Positions 49,312 to 60,023 of a stretch of 64,000 nucleotides of DNA are shown here, piece by piece (positions within the stretch are counted from its first letter, which is position 1; the number at the start of each line of letters is the position of its first letter). Under the pieces are notes generated by a model that was not told the origin of the DNA, did no database searches, and saw nothing but the letters and a program-made list of their open reading frames with translations. Source of the DNA: Spongospora subterranea (taxonomy: Eukaryota; Endomyxa; Phytomyxea; Plasmodiophorida; Plasmodiophoridae). The translations under genes were made by a program, and so were the position numbers. The stretch is from assembly GCA_900404475.1 (NCBI GenBank), contig OUQQ01000002.1, positions 67,117 through 131,116 of the forward strand, written 5' to 3'.

Positions 49312-51943
49312 CCTATCGCCATTTGCCAAATGGAGAAAATATGGCCGTATTCCTTGGAAGTTCCTGATTAATATTACCATAGTGGTTTTAACCACGACTG
49401 AGGTAGGAAGCACGTATAGGCACAGCCTTCCTTTTTTTGAATTGAATACGATGAGCAGGTGTTAGTAGCGGTGCATAGAGTGGCTCCTTATACGAGAGCC
49501 CAAACGCAAAATTGGAATTCCCTGCTGGCGCCGAGGTCGCCAACTGTGTCTAATGAAATTGTGGGGACAAAGCCGGTTTTCATGATATATACAATTGACG
49601 ATTTAAAGGAAAGCGTTCGCCATATTGTAGACACTGTCAGTGAGGAGTCTTCATTGTCTCATTATTGCTATCTAATGTCCAGTGAAGTACTACAGAATTG
49701 GAAATATATCTGTGGATGAATTTCAATACGAACGATTTCCTTCGAACCAGATCAAGCCGTTGCAGATGACGGTCACTAGCTATGCGGCCGGAATGCAAAT
49801 ATATGACCCAACGAGTGAATTCGATGGCACATTGATAGACCGCAGTTATTCCATTAGCAACTCCACTCTTGGGCCATTTGATCAAGACGGTGCCGAACTT
49901 CGGGCATTGATCAATACCTGCAGTTATGTGGGCATTACTTTCGAAATCAAGAGCTATGATCTTCGCGAGTATGGTAGAATATGCTATAAGTGGCAAGTTC
50001 AGGTCTCTCTGCAATTGTGGTTTGTTATTTCCCCTTGGTTTATACTTATTTAGAACCGATACGACTTTTCAAAATCTGGCCGAGCCGAAATGGCGATCGA
50101 TGTAATTTCTCGTCTCTGCAGTTCTGAGATAGAAAGTAAAACCTGTGTTAACACACAATTGTTCGTTAATTCTGATGGATATTGTCAGAGTTTTGGCTCA
50201 GTAGGCCTATCGCCGGGCATGTTATTCTATGTCTCATCATCCTGGCCGTTGCTGTCCTTAGCCAAGTCCTTCACTTCAAGGCAATATTTCGGTCATTCCG
50301 GGAGTATAGCGTAATGTCCACAAAACAATATCCATGGTTAATTGCTGTTTATACGATGTTTGGGTTTAGAAAGCCAGGAGGAGGCATGAGAGAGCTCGTG
50401 CCGGAAATGTCAATGTTCGGGCAGTAAATTGGAGCGAACTCTCCTTTTCACAAAAGCGGAAAGTAAATTTCATCATTTTCCTCGACAACCCACTTATTGA
50501 CACGATTTTCCAGTTTTATAATTTTTGGTTCTTTACTGCCTCGATAGGAAATGTCTGTAATATTATTGGAGCGACTGTGTCCATCCGCAACGAGTAAGAG
50601 ATGTTCAATAATCAACTAAGCAGATGAATGTTCCAGTAATCTGTTGATATTAGGGTGTCTTATGCGGGGAATCTCGCAGCGGCGCGACTTCTAACTGGAT
50701 TTGGGTAAATCTACTTTTCTGTCAGCTGAATCGTCTCAATGTCTGATTCCGAAATTGCAGAGCGATGTTTTCTTGGATAAGCATCGTACAGTATTTTGAA
50801 CACAGGTTAAGTGGCTTTTTTGGGTTTTCCTGCACCGTGGTTTTGCTGATTTTTGTACTTTTATAGTGCATCGTATTATGTCAGTGTACCTCCAGAATTT
50901 GGATGTTGGATCTGAGTGCAATATCGGTTAGGTATTAATCTTAACGCTAAGAAGAGGGACTCCAAGGGTAGCCAACGTTTGCCATCTGCTATCTGGTGGT
51001 CTGCTAACCATTATCAAAGGTGTTGAAATTTGCAACAAGCGCCGCTTTGATCTTCTTCGGGTTCTGTTTTTTTGGAGTCGCCTTTTTCAGCGATTGCTCA
51101 GCAAACGTAGATAATGGCTTTGTGATTATAAGGGACATTCTTTGATTGTGTTGTAGTTTGCGTCGACAGATGCCACAGCGGTTACACTTTTTTCTTTGAT
51201 AAATGGAGACGCCATACATTCTACATTTGACGAGCTGCATCAGGCAAAATTCGATAAGCACACGGTGGTTACTGGTTTTAACGATTTGATGCAGGAACAC
51301 CCGATCAGTAGCCGAATATATTTGTATACTTTTATATCTTTGTTTATATATGCCGTTTTAAATATCTTCATTGTAATCATCGAGGACGCATTTACTTCAT
51401 GCAAGGAGGTACGGCTATGCAAAGAATTTGAAAAAATGCTCTGACTTTCTGTAGTACACAAAGTTGAAGGCCACACCTGACATGGATCTCTTGGAACTGT
51501 TAGAAATGCCAGCAGCTTATACAGAAGAGGTACACAAATCACGAAACGAGAATATTTTTAACGATCTGCAGGCCATTGTTTCTTACGAGTCAAATGGTAG
51601 AGACAGGCTTCACAGCGATGAAAAAACCTCGAGCCTGGAATCGCCTCTGCTTTTGGACGATGCTAAGGGCGACGCGCCGAGATTACACCCCGAACAATAT
51701 TCTACCAGTGGCGCCTCAGAGAAGGTTCTCTCCCGTCTCTTGAGTGATATTGATCGTGATATTGCTGATTTAAGCTCGCACATCAGCACATACAGAATTC
51801 GGCCTCCTCATGACGAAATATACTTTCCGTGTGATTTTAAGGATTGTATACATTGCATTGTCAGGAAAGCATCAAATGCAGCATTGGAATCTTTTCGGAA
51901 AGAACTCAGGACTAACGATTTGAAACATTCAACCATAAATTAA
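49312..51943 (+). CDS. Mucolipin-type TRP cation channel (TRPML-like)
   Basis: Endolysosomal cation channel. The first exon I can place (49312 onward) gives LSPFAKWRKYGRIPWKFLIN, matching the basic stretch before TM1 of mucolipins, then VVLTTTE|VLVAVHRVAPYTR. The extracytosolic lumenal domain follows (YTIDDLKESVRHIVDTVSEE; YSISNSTLGPFDQDGAELRA; ITFEIKSYDLREYG). TM helices include AGHVILCLIILAVAVLSQVL and VLKFATSAALIFFGFCFFGV. The pore region reads DATAVTLFSLINGDAIHSTF, where mucolipins have LINGDDM. The last helix is LYTFISLFIYAVLNIFIVII. A cytosolic tail from the last exon ends at 51943 (TKLKATPDMDLLELLEM). The N-terminal exon was not found, and exon edges between 50040 and 50980 are approximate. 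Confidence 0.75.
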
Positions 51944-52769
51944 CAAAATAATATCGGTGTTTCTTTACTCTCGCATTAACGACCAGGTTAATTATTCTTG
52001 CTTCGTCCAATTCGACGCTGAACAATATCTACAACTCCAACCGTCACGAATCCGCCTAGCACAACCTACACATCAGATTGTTATACTGGTGACAATGAAT
52101 TGACAGCTCCATTCACCGTTGAAACAACCAAACCAGATACAAGCGCTCGATGAGCAAAATCTAAGAACCGCATCCCGACAAGCTCTTGCCTTTATATCCG
52201 CTCACCGCCGTCGCCTCCACGGATCTGTATGCTCTGGCAGGCTGAACACGCCCGTCCCTGCAACTTGTACAGTTGGTCGAGAGAGTAAAACCATTTTCCG
52301 ACCATCTAATGCGCATGGACGATCTATCCAAACCAGTTAAATGATACCTATAAATCAATCATTATTTCTCTCCCTCACATGAAGCCACTGTTGTGGTTGG
52401 GACAAACGAAATCAATTTCATGAAAATTTATTTTTGACGAACTTTGATTTTCCCAGAGTCTAGTTTGAGTTGGTCCTCAGATATTCTTAACGCCATGCAA
52501 CTTGTGCTTTGTGGTTGGAAAGAAAAAGCGTCCTCTTTATATCTGATACTCTACACAGGATCTTTTGTCCTCAAATTCCGCATATCTACTCGAATACTTT
52601 TTCTCAATAAGACTCAGCCCTATCCACCTTGCTAATAAGACAGCCGACATTTGTCAATCAATTTGTATTCAAGTTCGGGTAGCGACAAAGTTAAGAATGT
52701 CTTACCCGTCGAAATTTTGTGCCACATATCCACGGCTGTAATTTCTGTCCTCATGCTGTTAATGATTCA
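51944..52769. other. Intergenic / unassigned
   Basis: About 825 nt. Short frames on both strands (such as 52119-52340 plus) show no recognisable family and no consistent splicing. I see no RNA gene or repeat. Confidence 0.35.
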
Positions 52770-53175
52770 ATGGAAACAAACAATATGTCGATGAATGGAA
52801 GTACGATCACTGATTTTGAATTTTACAGATTTGCACCTCATCTCAGTCCAGGAGCGAGGCAAGCATCTCAGGCGCAAACCTAAAATCTGTCGTTGCGTTC
52901 AATGGCATCAGTATTCCCCTTGCAGGCTACTCGTAATGGACGAGAAACAGTACGAACTAGCAGATCTTTTGAAAGCCACCTTTTGTATTGACACGACAGA
53001 AATGATGAAATGGCACGCCATGCTCATTAAATCTAGTTTCGAAAAAGGCATCGAGACAGCCGATTATGCAAGACTCTCCCAATTTACCAACCGTACAACA
53101 GCGAAATTGGGACTTTCCGGCAGAAACACAACTGAAGCGATTGACAAAGCCAAACCAAATAATATACACTTCTGA
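52770..53175 (+). CDS. Possible hypothetical gene, reading frame uncertain
   Basis: An ATG at 52770 opens METNNMSMNGSTITDFEFYR with a helical continuation, but its frame stops after about 37 codons. An overlapping frame from 52795 carries DEKQYELADLLKATFCIDTT and MMKWHAMLIKSSFEKGIETA to 53175, which looks protein-like (mixed helix, low repeat content). A splice near 52915 (CTTGCAG acceptor) could connect exons, but no donor keeps the first frame. A homeodomain- or SANT-like identity is not supported. Listed because it precedes the Zn2Cys6 gene and may be its neighbour. Confidence 0.3.
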
Positions 53176-53353
53176 CCGTCAGCTTATGGCAAGGCAAAAC
53201 AATGGCGTCACCTTCGGCCACAACGCCGATTGGCTGGATTTATCCGCCACGGTTGCACTGAATTTCCCTTTAAACAATCAGCCGCTCCACCGAGGTATAG
53301 GGTCGGTAAACGCAGTAGCAAGATAGTTGAGCAGAATACAAGCTATATATATC

Positions 53354-54566
53354 ATGCCGCGTTTCAAAGAGTCGGGTTTGGCCGGGTTAAACGGAAATCT
53401 CGCTAGTTTTGTTGGCGTTAGTGTAAGACGGGCGAGAAATGCATGTTCGAAGTGCGCTGGCCGTAAGTTGCGATGCGATGGAGCTAGGCCATGTCGCAGA
53501 TGCGTCGATGCATTCATAAGCGACTCCTGCAGAGACCAACCATCAGCGCCAGGTCCCCGCCAAGTTAGATGCCGTTTACAGACCGCTGCTTGCCGCTTTT
53601 GCGCCCAGTCAAAGGTCGCCTGCACGGTTGAGCGACCATGCAGGAGATGTATCCGATTAGATATTGCTGAACAATGCGTTAGCTCGTATGGAACCAGTTT
53701 GGATAGAGGCTTATCGCCCTGCTGCGGAGGCGACTCCACACCGCTGTCGACGCGAATTCCATTCCCATCGTCGATTAGAGACATTTTTCAGAATTGGCCC
53801 GATCTGATCAGCCCATTCTTAGCCGTCGATATTGCTGCATCCGAGAAACGCTTGTCTGTCTCAATGTTTTCATCTGTTTGCTTCATTGCTTATTTTGACT
53901 GGAAAGGGCGCGTATTTGCCAGTGTTTAAATTGGGCCCTGACACCGGAACAGATTGAGCAAGTTCGCAGCCGATTTTTCCCTTATGCTGCAGCAGCAGCG
54001 GCCGAAAAATTTGACCCAATCGATCGACCTATAGAAGCGTTAACGATGTATCAGGTCCATATCGTAACTGTAATTCTTGTGAATATGTTAATTGTTTTTA
54101 GGTCAATGTACCGTATGTTCTCGATGTGATACCAGATGGTGAGTTTGCCCGGCTTTTGTATTACAAAGTCAATTCCGCCGACCACGTCGTCTTCATGAAC
54201 GAAATCGCACTCAGTATGTTCGGGTACTCAGAAGAGGTTTTCCTTCGCAGCTCTACTAATACCTGTCACTGTTATCAAAATGACACAAGTCAACTTCCAT
54301 TTCTCTTTAAGTTGTTCACTTTTCGTATGTGTAGATTACCGTTCTTTTGATGCAGATTGTTTCCTAGGTTGTTCCACAAAGATTCTTGGTCTGATCTAGC
54401 CAACTGTATTCTGAATTACTACATATACGGACACGTTCTTGCTCAAAAGTTCACTGCACTATTGATGCGCAGGGACGGTCATGCGCTTCCTGCTCACATA
54501 CTCCTACATATTTGGGCTGAGAATCATAACTTCCAAGTCAAGATGACGTTTATTCTCGCAAGTTAA
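53354..54566 (+). CDS. Zn(II)2Cys6 transcription factor with tandem zinc clusters and PAS domain
   Basis: Fungal-type regulator. It starts at MPRFKESGLAGLNGNLASF. The first zinc cluster is ACSKCAGRKLRCDGARPCRR plus C-x8-C, a canonical C-x2-C-x6-C-x5-C-x2-C-x8-C. A second cluster follows about 45 residues later: CRFCAQSKVACTVERPCRRC, then C at IAEQC, with the same spacing. Downstream, after an intron near 53850-53915, is LTPEQIEQVRSRFFPYAAAA, then a PAS-like region (ADHVVFMNEIALSMFGYSEE) and a last exon WSDLANCILNYYIYGHVLAQ with its PAS-core end. Such Zn2Cys6-PAS layouts occur in the ERT1/AcuK type. DNA target and ligand are unknown. Exon edges after 53850 are approximate. Confidence 0.75.
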
Positions 54567-54670
54567 TATTTAGTTGCCAAAGAATATGCTCTTGTACTGT
54601 AAACACAATAATCCATACAATAATCCATAAAAAATCCCGCTCTTTAACTTGCTTTCCTCGCCCAAGATAA

Positions 54671-55086
54671 ATGAGTACGACTGCCAACAGCAATGGCGCC
54701 GATAAAAATTTCACCCAGGTGCACCCAGGTGAAATTTACAGAGTGGATATTCTTGGTGACCGAAGCTGGACAAACGCATCGTTTCGTAAACGAGTAAGAT
54801 TGCGTGGTCATTGACCTGAATCACTTAAGTTAATGGCCAAAAGATATCGTTTCAGCAGGGTGCCGCCTGTCGTTCTCGCTGTGTTACCAACGACCAGCAC
54901 CAAGTCAGGCCAGTCACACTCATTAGATCTAGATCAGGGTGCGGCCTACCTGTGTGTGATACAACCGTTTATCTGGTCTCTGACAACAACCGGGCTCCGG
55001 CCTGCGATTCTTCACGCCCATCGCATTCATTTATTGATCGAACCGCCATCGTTTTTATATGACGAGGAAATCCTCCCGCTAAATTA
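54671..55086 (+). CDS. Possible small gene, two exons, unrecognised
   Basis: ATG at 54671 gives MSTTANSNGADKNFTQVHPG and EIYRVDILGDRSWTNASFRK. A donor after the KR codons (gtaagattg) and an acceptor near 54848 would give a Cys/Arg-rich tail. A second frame in this region (RVPPVVLAVLPTTS onward) also stays open to 55086. I recognise no domain. The first exon contains the nested inverted repeat at 54706-54737, which makes coding doubtful. Confidence 0.3.
54706..54737. repeat. Nested inverted repeat with tandem CACCCAGGTG
   Basis: Perfect 10-nt arms (aaatttcacc and ggtgaaattt) surround a 12-nt centre that itself contains the palindrome ggtgcacc. Internally, CACCCAGGTG occurs twice in tandem (54712-54731). 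It could form a hairpin or be a dimeric protein-binding site containing two CAGGTG E-box-like cores. Confidence 0.7.
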
Positions 55087-55113
55087 GCGCCGCCCTTACC
55101 AACTTCTGATCGC

Positions 55114-56100
55114 ATGAAGCATTACAATGCCTCAAAAAATAAGAGCAGGCGATTTCGCTGTGGTGCTCGACCTGTTTACATTAATACGAAAGGAACTGTA
55201 TTGATTTCAGTTTTTTTGACGATTATATGTCTTGTTGGCATTTATTACGCTAGGATGCTGTTGAACAGTCCAGATATTGACTATCGCTTCGGTGATGTAT
55301 GTTCATATCTTCGACAGATCGACCATCCAGTCCCCAAACTCCATGGAGAATCCAAAATATTGCTTGCAGTTCACATCACAAATATGGAGCAACTTGGCAA
55401 TACGATTGACCAAACAATGTTCCTTATCGATCGCATTGGAGACGCCGACTTTTTCATCTCAATGTCCATCGATCAATCGCTGTCTATGGCCGAATCATGG
55501 GTTCATATATTCCACACGCTTTTGAAATCCAGAAGAATACGATTCGCTCATTTTTTTACAAGTCAAGAAGGAAGGCACCTTCTACAACCGATGTGGGATC
55601 GATCCTTCCCCGCCACACACGTTATTTTCATTCAGGATTCGTTTTTTTGTGCTGAGGATGTTGTACGATTGTACGGTCAAATAGGCAACCCAGCGAATTC
55701 GTCTGGTCTTGCCTGTGGACTACAGTTTGAACAATCTAACAAGAGAAGGATGCATGTCCGCCTTAACATTCATACTGCTACAGCGCTGGGAATCTCCTCT
55801 GATTATCTTCCAGATTATCCCGAAAATCCAGCTCTTCGGAGATTACTAACAGGACATACATCAGAGCTGTCTTGTTGTTGGAGCAATGCTGTAGGTATAC
55901 ATGGCATTTTACTTGCTCAAGAACCTTCTGAAGTTGGAGACTGCCTCGGATATGATTGCCAGCATCTTTGCTCAAAATCCAAAACAGCTCGATTGCTTGC
56001 CGCTATTCCTGTCGTCCCCGATCATGGAACAAGAAGCCTTCTAGCTGTTGCTCCGCTACACCTTCTAAATCCTATTGATTCGCAAAATTCCGACTTATAA
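55114..56100 (+). CDS. GT69 alpha-mannosyltransferase (CAP59/CMT1 family)
   Basis: Fungal-type glycosyltransferase of the CAP59/cryptococcal mannosyltransferase family, a Golgi type II membrane protein involved in wall or capsule mannan synthesis. Single exon, 328 residues. A Lys/Arg-rich cytosolic start (MKHYNASKNKSRRFRCG) precedes the signal anchor (GTVLISVFLTIICLVGIYY). Family blocks are SKILLAVHITNMEQLGNTID, DRIGDADFFISMSIDQS and THVIFIQDSFFCAEDVVRLY, then the CGLQFE and Cys-rich C-terminal half. The IQDSFFCAEDVVRL block corresponds to the FxNDVxFCxxD motif. The protein is shorter than many fungal members, which often exceed 400 residues. Confidence 0.75.
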   Translation: MKHYNASKNKSRRFRCGARPVYINTKGTVLISVFLTIICLVGIYYARMLLNSPDIDYRFGDVCSYLRQIDHPVPKLHGESKILLAVHITNMEQLGNTIDQTMFLIDRIGDADFFISMSIDQSLSMAESWVHIFHTLLKSRRIRFAHFFTSQEGRHLLQPMWDRSFPATHVIFIQDSFFCAEDVVRLYGQIGNPANSSGLACGLQFEQSNKRRMHVRLNIHTATALGISSDYLPDYPENPALRRLLTGHTSELSCCWSNAVGIHGILLAQEPSEVGDCLGYDCQHLCSKSKTARLLAAIPVVPDHGTRSLLAVAPLHLLNPIDSQNSDL

Positions 56101-56306
56101 CTTTAATGAAAAATAAACTCATAATAATATCTATAATTACCAAAAGTTGGTCTTACTGCATTGAAAGGTATTAATTGTTGCTGCACTTCTGAACCATGTC
56201 TATCCTGTGACGAAGCTGAAAAGCCTGGCGTGCTGGACCCAATACCTATTGTCACTACCAAGAGCTGCTGTGTTATTCGCTCCTTCCTTACTTTTTATTG
56301 TTGATC

Positions 56307-59177
56307 ATGAAATGCAAACTTATCTTCGTGGTTGTCGTCATTGCACTATGGGTTCTTCCAAACGCAACGTCAAAGCAGGACAAAGGTAAAGCAGATAGAA
56401 AGAGAATCGAAAACGCTGTGCGAGGGCGTGTTGCCAGAAGACATGCCGACCAAGCACTGGAAAAGGCCATTGACATTGAAGTGGGGGCCATTACAGATCA
56501 GGTAAAACAACAATAAGGTATGTTCCTTCCGCTGACATTCGAATAGGTCATAGACGACATTTCAGATGAGGGTGGGGAGCCAGACATGGCAAATGAGTCT
56601 CAGACACAACCTGCAAATGCTGAGACAGGTAACCTATCAGATGGTTTCTTTGATTATGTGAGATGTTCACTTCCATTCAGGACCAAAACCGCAACTGAAC
56701 GATATCCCCGTCAACATGTATATCAAGGAGTTAATAACGTCTGATGATGGTCCAATTCCTGAAGCGTCCGAATATTATACTGAATCAGATGTATTCAAGA
56801 CTGAATGGGTTGCCGATGGAGTGTTACTGGCGCTGGACAGCAAGGGAAACGTATTCCGCAGCACAGACCACGGGAAGACCTGGGTGAATCTGTCACGTCA
56901 ATCTAAGAAGGAGAAAGGAGATGGGATAGTGTCAATCACCGAGATGAGTGTGAATACAGTTGATAAGTCAATAGTAAGTAACCGAAGTCATTATAACATG
57001 CCGTCATGTCATGTACACATATGCATTCACTTCTGTAGATTGTGCTCATCGGCAAAGGGTCCAACTCATTCATCAGTCAAAATGCTGGCGAGACGTTCAC
57101 CTCGATTGGTAGCAGAACGCTAACAGGAGTGAAGTTCCACCCATATGAGAAGTCGTGGTTACTGGCGTTATCCCTTTCGCCATCATGTAGCACCAGCAGC
57201 TCAACTGGAGCATGCTATCAAGAGGTCGGAGGCGACATGAAGTATACGGCGCAGCCTCGTGCAATGGGTTTGACCCTCTGGTTTGTAGTTACTCTATAGC
57301 CATGATTTTGGAGATACTTGGACATCAATTGCAACCTATGTAGAAGTCGCGGATTGGCAACGATTTTCTGACAGCGATGTTTCCAGTAAAGACACGATAT
57401 TCGCATGTATCCATCGAACACAAGTTAGTCACGGTGTCATAATAGAACCCAGGATAATCATTTCTGTGGATTTTTCAGAGCGGACGGCAAGAATTCTCAT
57501 CGTTAAAGGCAAAGGTCGATCTATATCTCAGCAACGATTATTTTGCGTCAACGCCAAACAAAATTTTGGTGAACGGCCATAATTTTCTCCAAGCAAGCAA
57601 TGACGCCATGTATGTATCTGTTCCAATCATCGGCAGCGATAAAAACAAGGTAATTCTCAGTAGATTGACAACGCGGTTTAATTAATAAATTCTCTATCAG
57701 ATCAACCTGTATGTGAAATCGCAAGTTGCAAACGGCGTTCCAATGTTCGTTAAAGCGAATCTGCCAACACTTGGTCAACGAGGATTCACTTTTGTTGACT
57801 CTTCAGAAGGAATGGTCTTCCTTCAGGTTAATCATGAAGACAACAGTGATCCTTCAGGAACCATATTTATATCAGATTCATCAGGTAGCTCATTGGCAAA
57901 TCATCATTTCATCGTAAATACCTAATGCTTGATAGGAATGCAATTTTCACTCAGTCTTCCTAATAATCGACGAGGTCCTGATGGTGCTGTTGATTTTGAA
58001 CATATTCTTGGCATTGAGGGTGTCTACATGGCTAACTACATTCACGAAGAGGATAGCTCTGGGGCAGTTGTAAATCGTTGGCAGGACAATCTAGGCTCAA
58101 CTGACAAGAATAACAAGCTCCACTCAGTTCGGACCGTGATCACCTTTGATAAAGGAGGAAAGTGGAATTATCTTCAGCCACCACAATTTGATGTGCTTGG
58201 CGAAGAGATACAATGCTGGGGATCGGACGATTGTCTCCTCCATTTTCATGGTATAAACGACGAATATGGACCATTATATAGCTCCTCATCAGCCGTTGGC
58301 TTGATCCTGGCTACGGGAACGATTGGAAGACATTTAAACGACAGATCAGCTGGAGCGGCCACGTATCTATCGCGAGACGCCGGTTTGAATTGGGAGCAAA
58401 TAGCCAAGGGGTCTCACAAATATGCGGTCGCAAACCAGGGATCATTAATCGTCATGGCTCAAGACTCAGCTCCAACACGCCACATACTATACTCAACAAA
58501 TCAAGGACTTCAATGGCATCAACTCCCTGTGTCTAAAACCCCTTTTCAAGTAGATCATATCAGCGTTGATCCTTCGGGTTCGTTGGAATCAATCATCTTA
58601 TATGGCATGAAGAATAACAGAGGAATCATTGTCCATGTGGATTTCAGCACATTGAATCAGCCACTATGCCAAGCCACTGATTTCGAAGATTGGATACCAA
58701 ATGACGGCAGCGGTGATTCAAGTTGCTTGATGGGTCATCGCATCAAATACAGCAGGCGCAAGCGCAATGCTCAATGCTTTGTGGGAGCATATGAGCAAAG
58801 TACATTTCTAGGAAACTGTCCATGCACAGACCGCGATTTTGAATGTGACGTTGGTTTTGGGCGAATGAGTGGAAGCGAAGAGTGTTTACCAGTTGATACT
58901 TCCGTTGAAGCAGCAAAGGACTTTTGCAGTAGCGAAGGTATTCATCGTATAACCAAAGGATACAGGTGGGTACTGTTTGAAAACGATTCTGATGACTAAC
59001 TCTTTGCATGCTAGACGAATTCCTCGTAATACATGCGTTGGCGGCGAGCGTTGGGAGCCTTCATTAATTCCGTGCTCACGTTTTACCCAGGGAATTGCTC
59101 ACGGGATATTACTTCTGCTTTTCGGAGTCGCCGTTCTCATGGTCGTTGTCGCATTGATGACGAAACACAGCTTGTAA
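56307..59177 (+). CDS. VPS10/sortilin-family receptor
   Basis: Type I sorting receptor for vacuolar or lysosomal hydrolases. The signal peptide is MKCKLIFVVVVIALWVLPNA. A basic region with a possible processing site follows, then an acidic linker over small exons. The VPS10 domain shows BNR/Asp-box repeats (NVFRSTDHGKTWVNLS; FISQNAGETFTSIG; TYLSRDAGLNWEQIAKGSH; LYSTNQGLQWHQLPV) and TVITFDKGGKWNYLQPP. The C-terminal Cys-rich 10CC module includes CPCTDRDFECDVGFGRM, then the final exon RRIPRNTCVGGERWEP. One transmembrane helix (GILLLLFGVAVLMVVVALM) is followed by only TKHSL, so the cytosolic tail is nearly absent. Introns are numerous; edges between 56500 and 57950 are approximate. Confidence 0.85.
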
Positions 59178-59240
59178 TATTCAAATACTTGTAATGCCTA
59201 GGGTATTCTGTGATATTTTGAATGTAGAATAGAGTCGTTT

Positions 59241-59597
59241 ATGGATAAGGTGAGGACAAAGCTAAAACTTTCCCAGGATTTTTTTCGGAAAAAAACAGCG
59301 AAATATGATTGTCTCGATGATGCGGCTGTAAGAGCATCGCGAAACAACACAGATTTGAAGATTGACCGAACGTTGTTGAACAGGAATTTGAAGATTTTGG
59401 CGAGGAATCGGCAAACGCATCAACGAAGGTATATATGGACGATTGCAATGAGGAGTACTTCGATTACGGAAAACCGTGAGAATCGGCAAGCGCGATCGTT
59501 ACCGAAGTGTACTAAACTATTATTTTGCAGCATTCCTCCAATGCCTGGATTGATACAAAGCAGCAATGCACCCATTCCAACACTAGTGGTAGGCTAA
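59241..59597 (+). CDS. Small hypothetical basic protein
   Basis: Starts MDKVRTKLKLSQDFFRKKTA, a Lys/Arg-rich amphipathic stretch, and continues to an intron beginning GTATATATG after RNRQTHQR. A last exon from the acceptor near 59530 gives IPPMPGLIQSSNAPIPTLVV. Unspliced, the frame also stays open, ending at 59597. No family is recognised. It could be a leading exon of a larger gene, but nothing downstream connects clearly. Confidence 0.4.
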   Translation: MDKVRTKLKLSQDFFRKKTAKYDCLDDAAVRASRNNTDLKIDRTLLNRNLKILARNRQTHQRRYIWTIAMRSTSITENRENRQARSLPKCTKLLFCSIPPMPGLIQSSNAPIPTLVVG

Positions 59598-60023
59598 ACG
59601 ACCAATTCATGATTTCAAAGTGACGTTGACGGTGGATAATAATGGGCAGGGTCCGAAAACAAGTAGTGAACAACAGGCGTGACCGACAAGGAACAAATGA
59701 TTTGGCATCCAATCCCAAATAAAACAATACACTTCTTATCATGTACAGTACTGTAGTGTACGTTTTTGGTCAAATACACCTACGGTACTGTAGGTGTACG
59801 GTAATGCAGTTTCTCCCACCACTTTTAACGTGCACTGCAGTGTACTGCTGAAGTCTGAATATAGAGCATTTCCCGGTACATCTCATTTGCTCTTGCGCGG
59901 GTCAGTGACTGGGTTCCTGTCGCTTCTCCGGCTGACTCCGTCTCCCAGTAATTTGTGAAGTATCATAAGAGTTGAAGTCTCAATCAGAATCTCGACTTTA
60001 GACTGCTATAGTTCATCAGTAAA
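59598..60023. other. Intergenic with clustered short palindromes
   Basis: About 425 nt. Between 59741 and 59846 are three adjacent palindromic elements: around GTACAGTACTGTA; tacacctac/gtaggtgta with a GGTACT centre; and TGCACTGCAGTGTA. No gene is seen. Confidence 0.6.

Noticed and set aside
51004..51300. Minus-strand Lys-rich frame that could be a small basic protein
   Set aside because: It is antisense to the conserved mucolipin pore-region exons, which explain the sequence better.
53278..53784. Long minus-strand frame of 168 codons
   Set aside because: It is the antisense shadow of the Zn2Cys6 exon.
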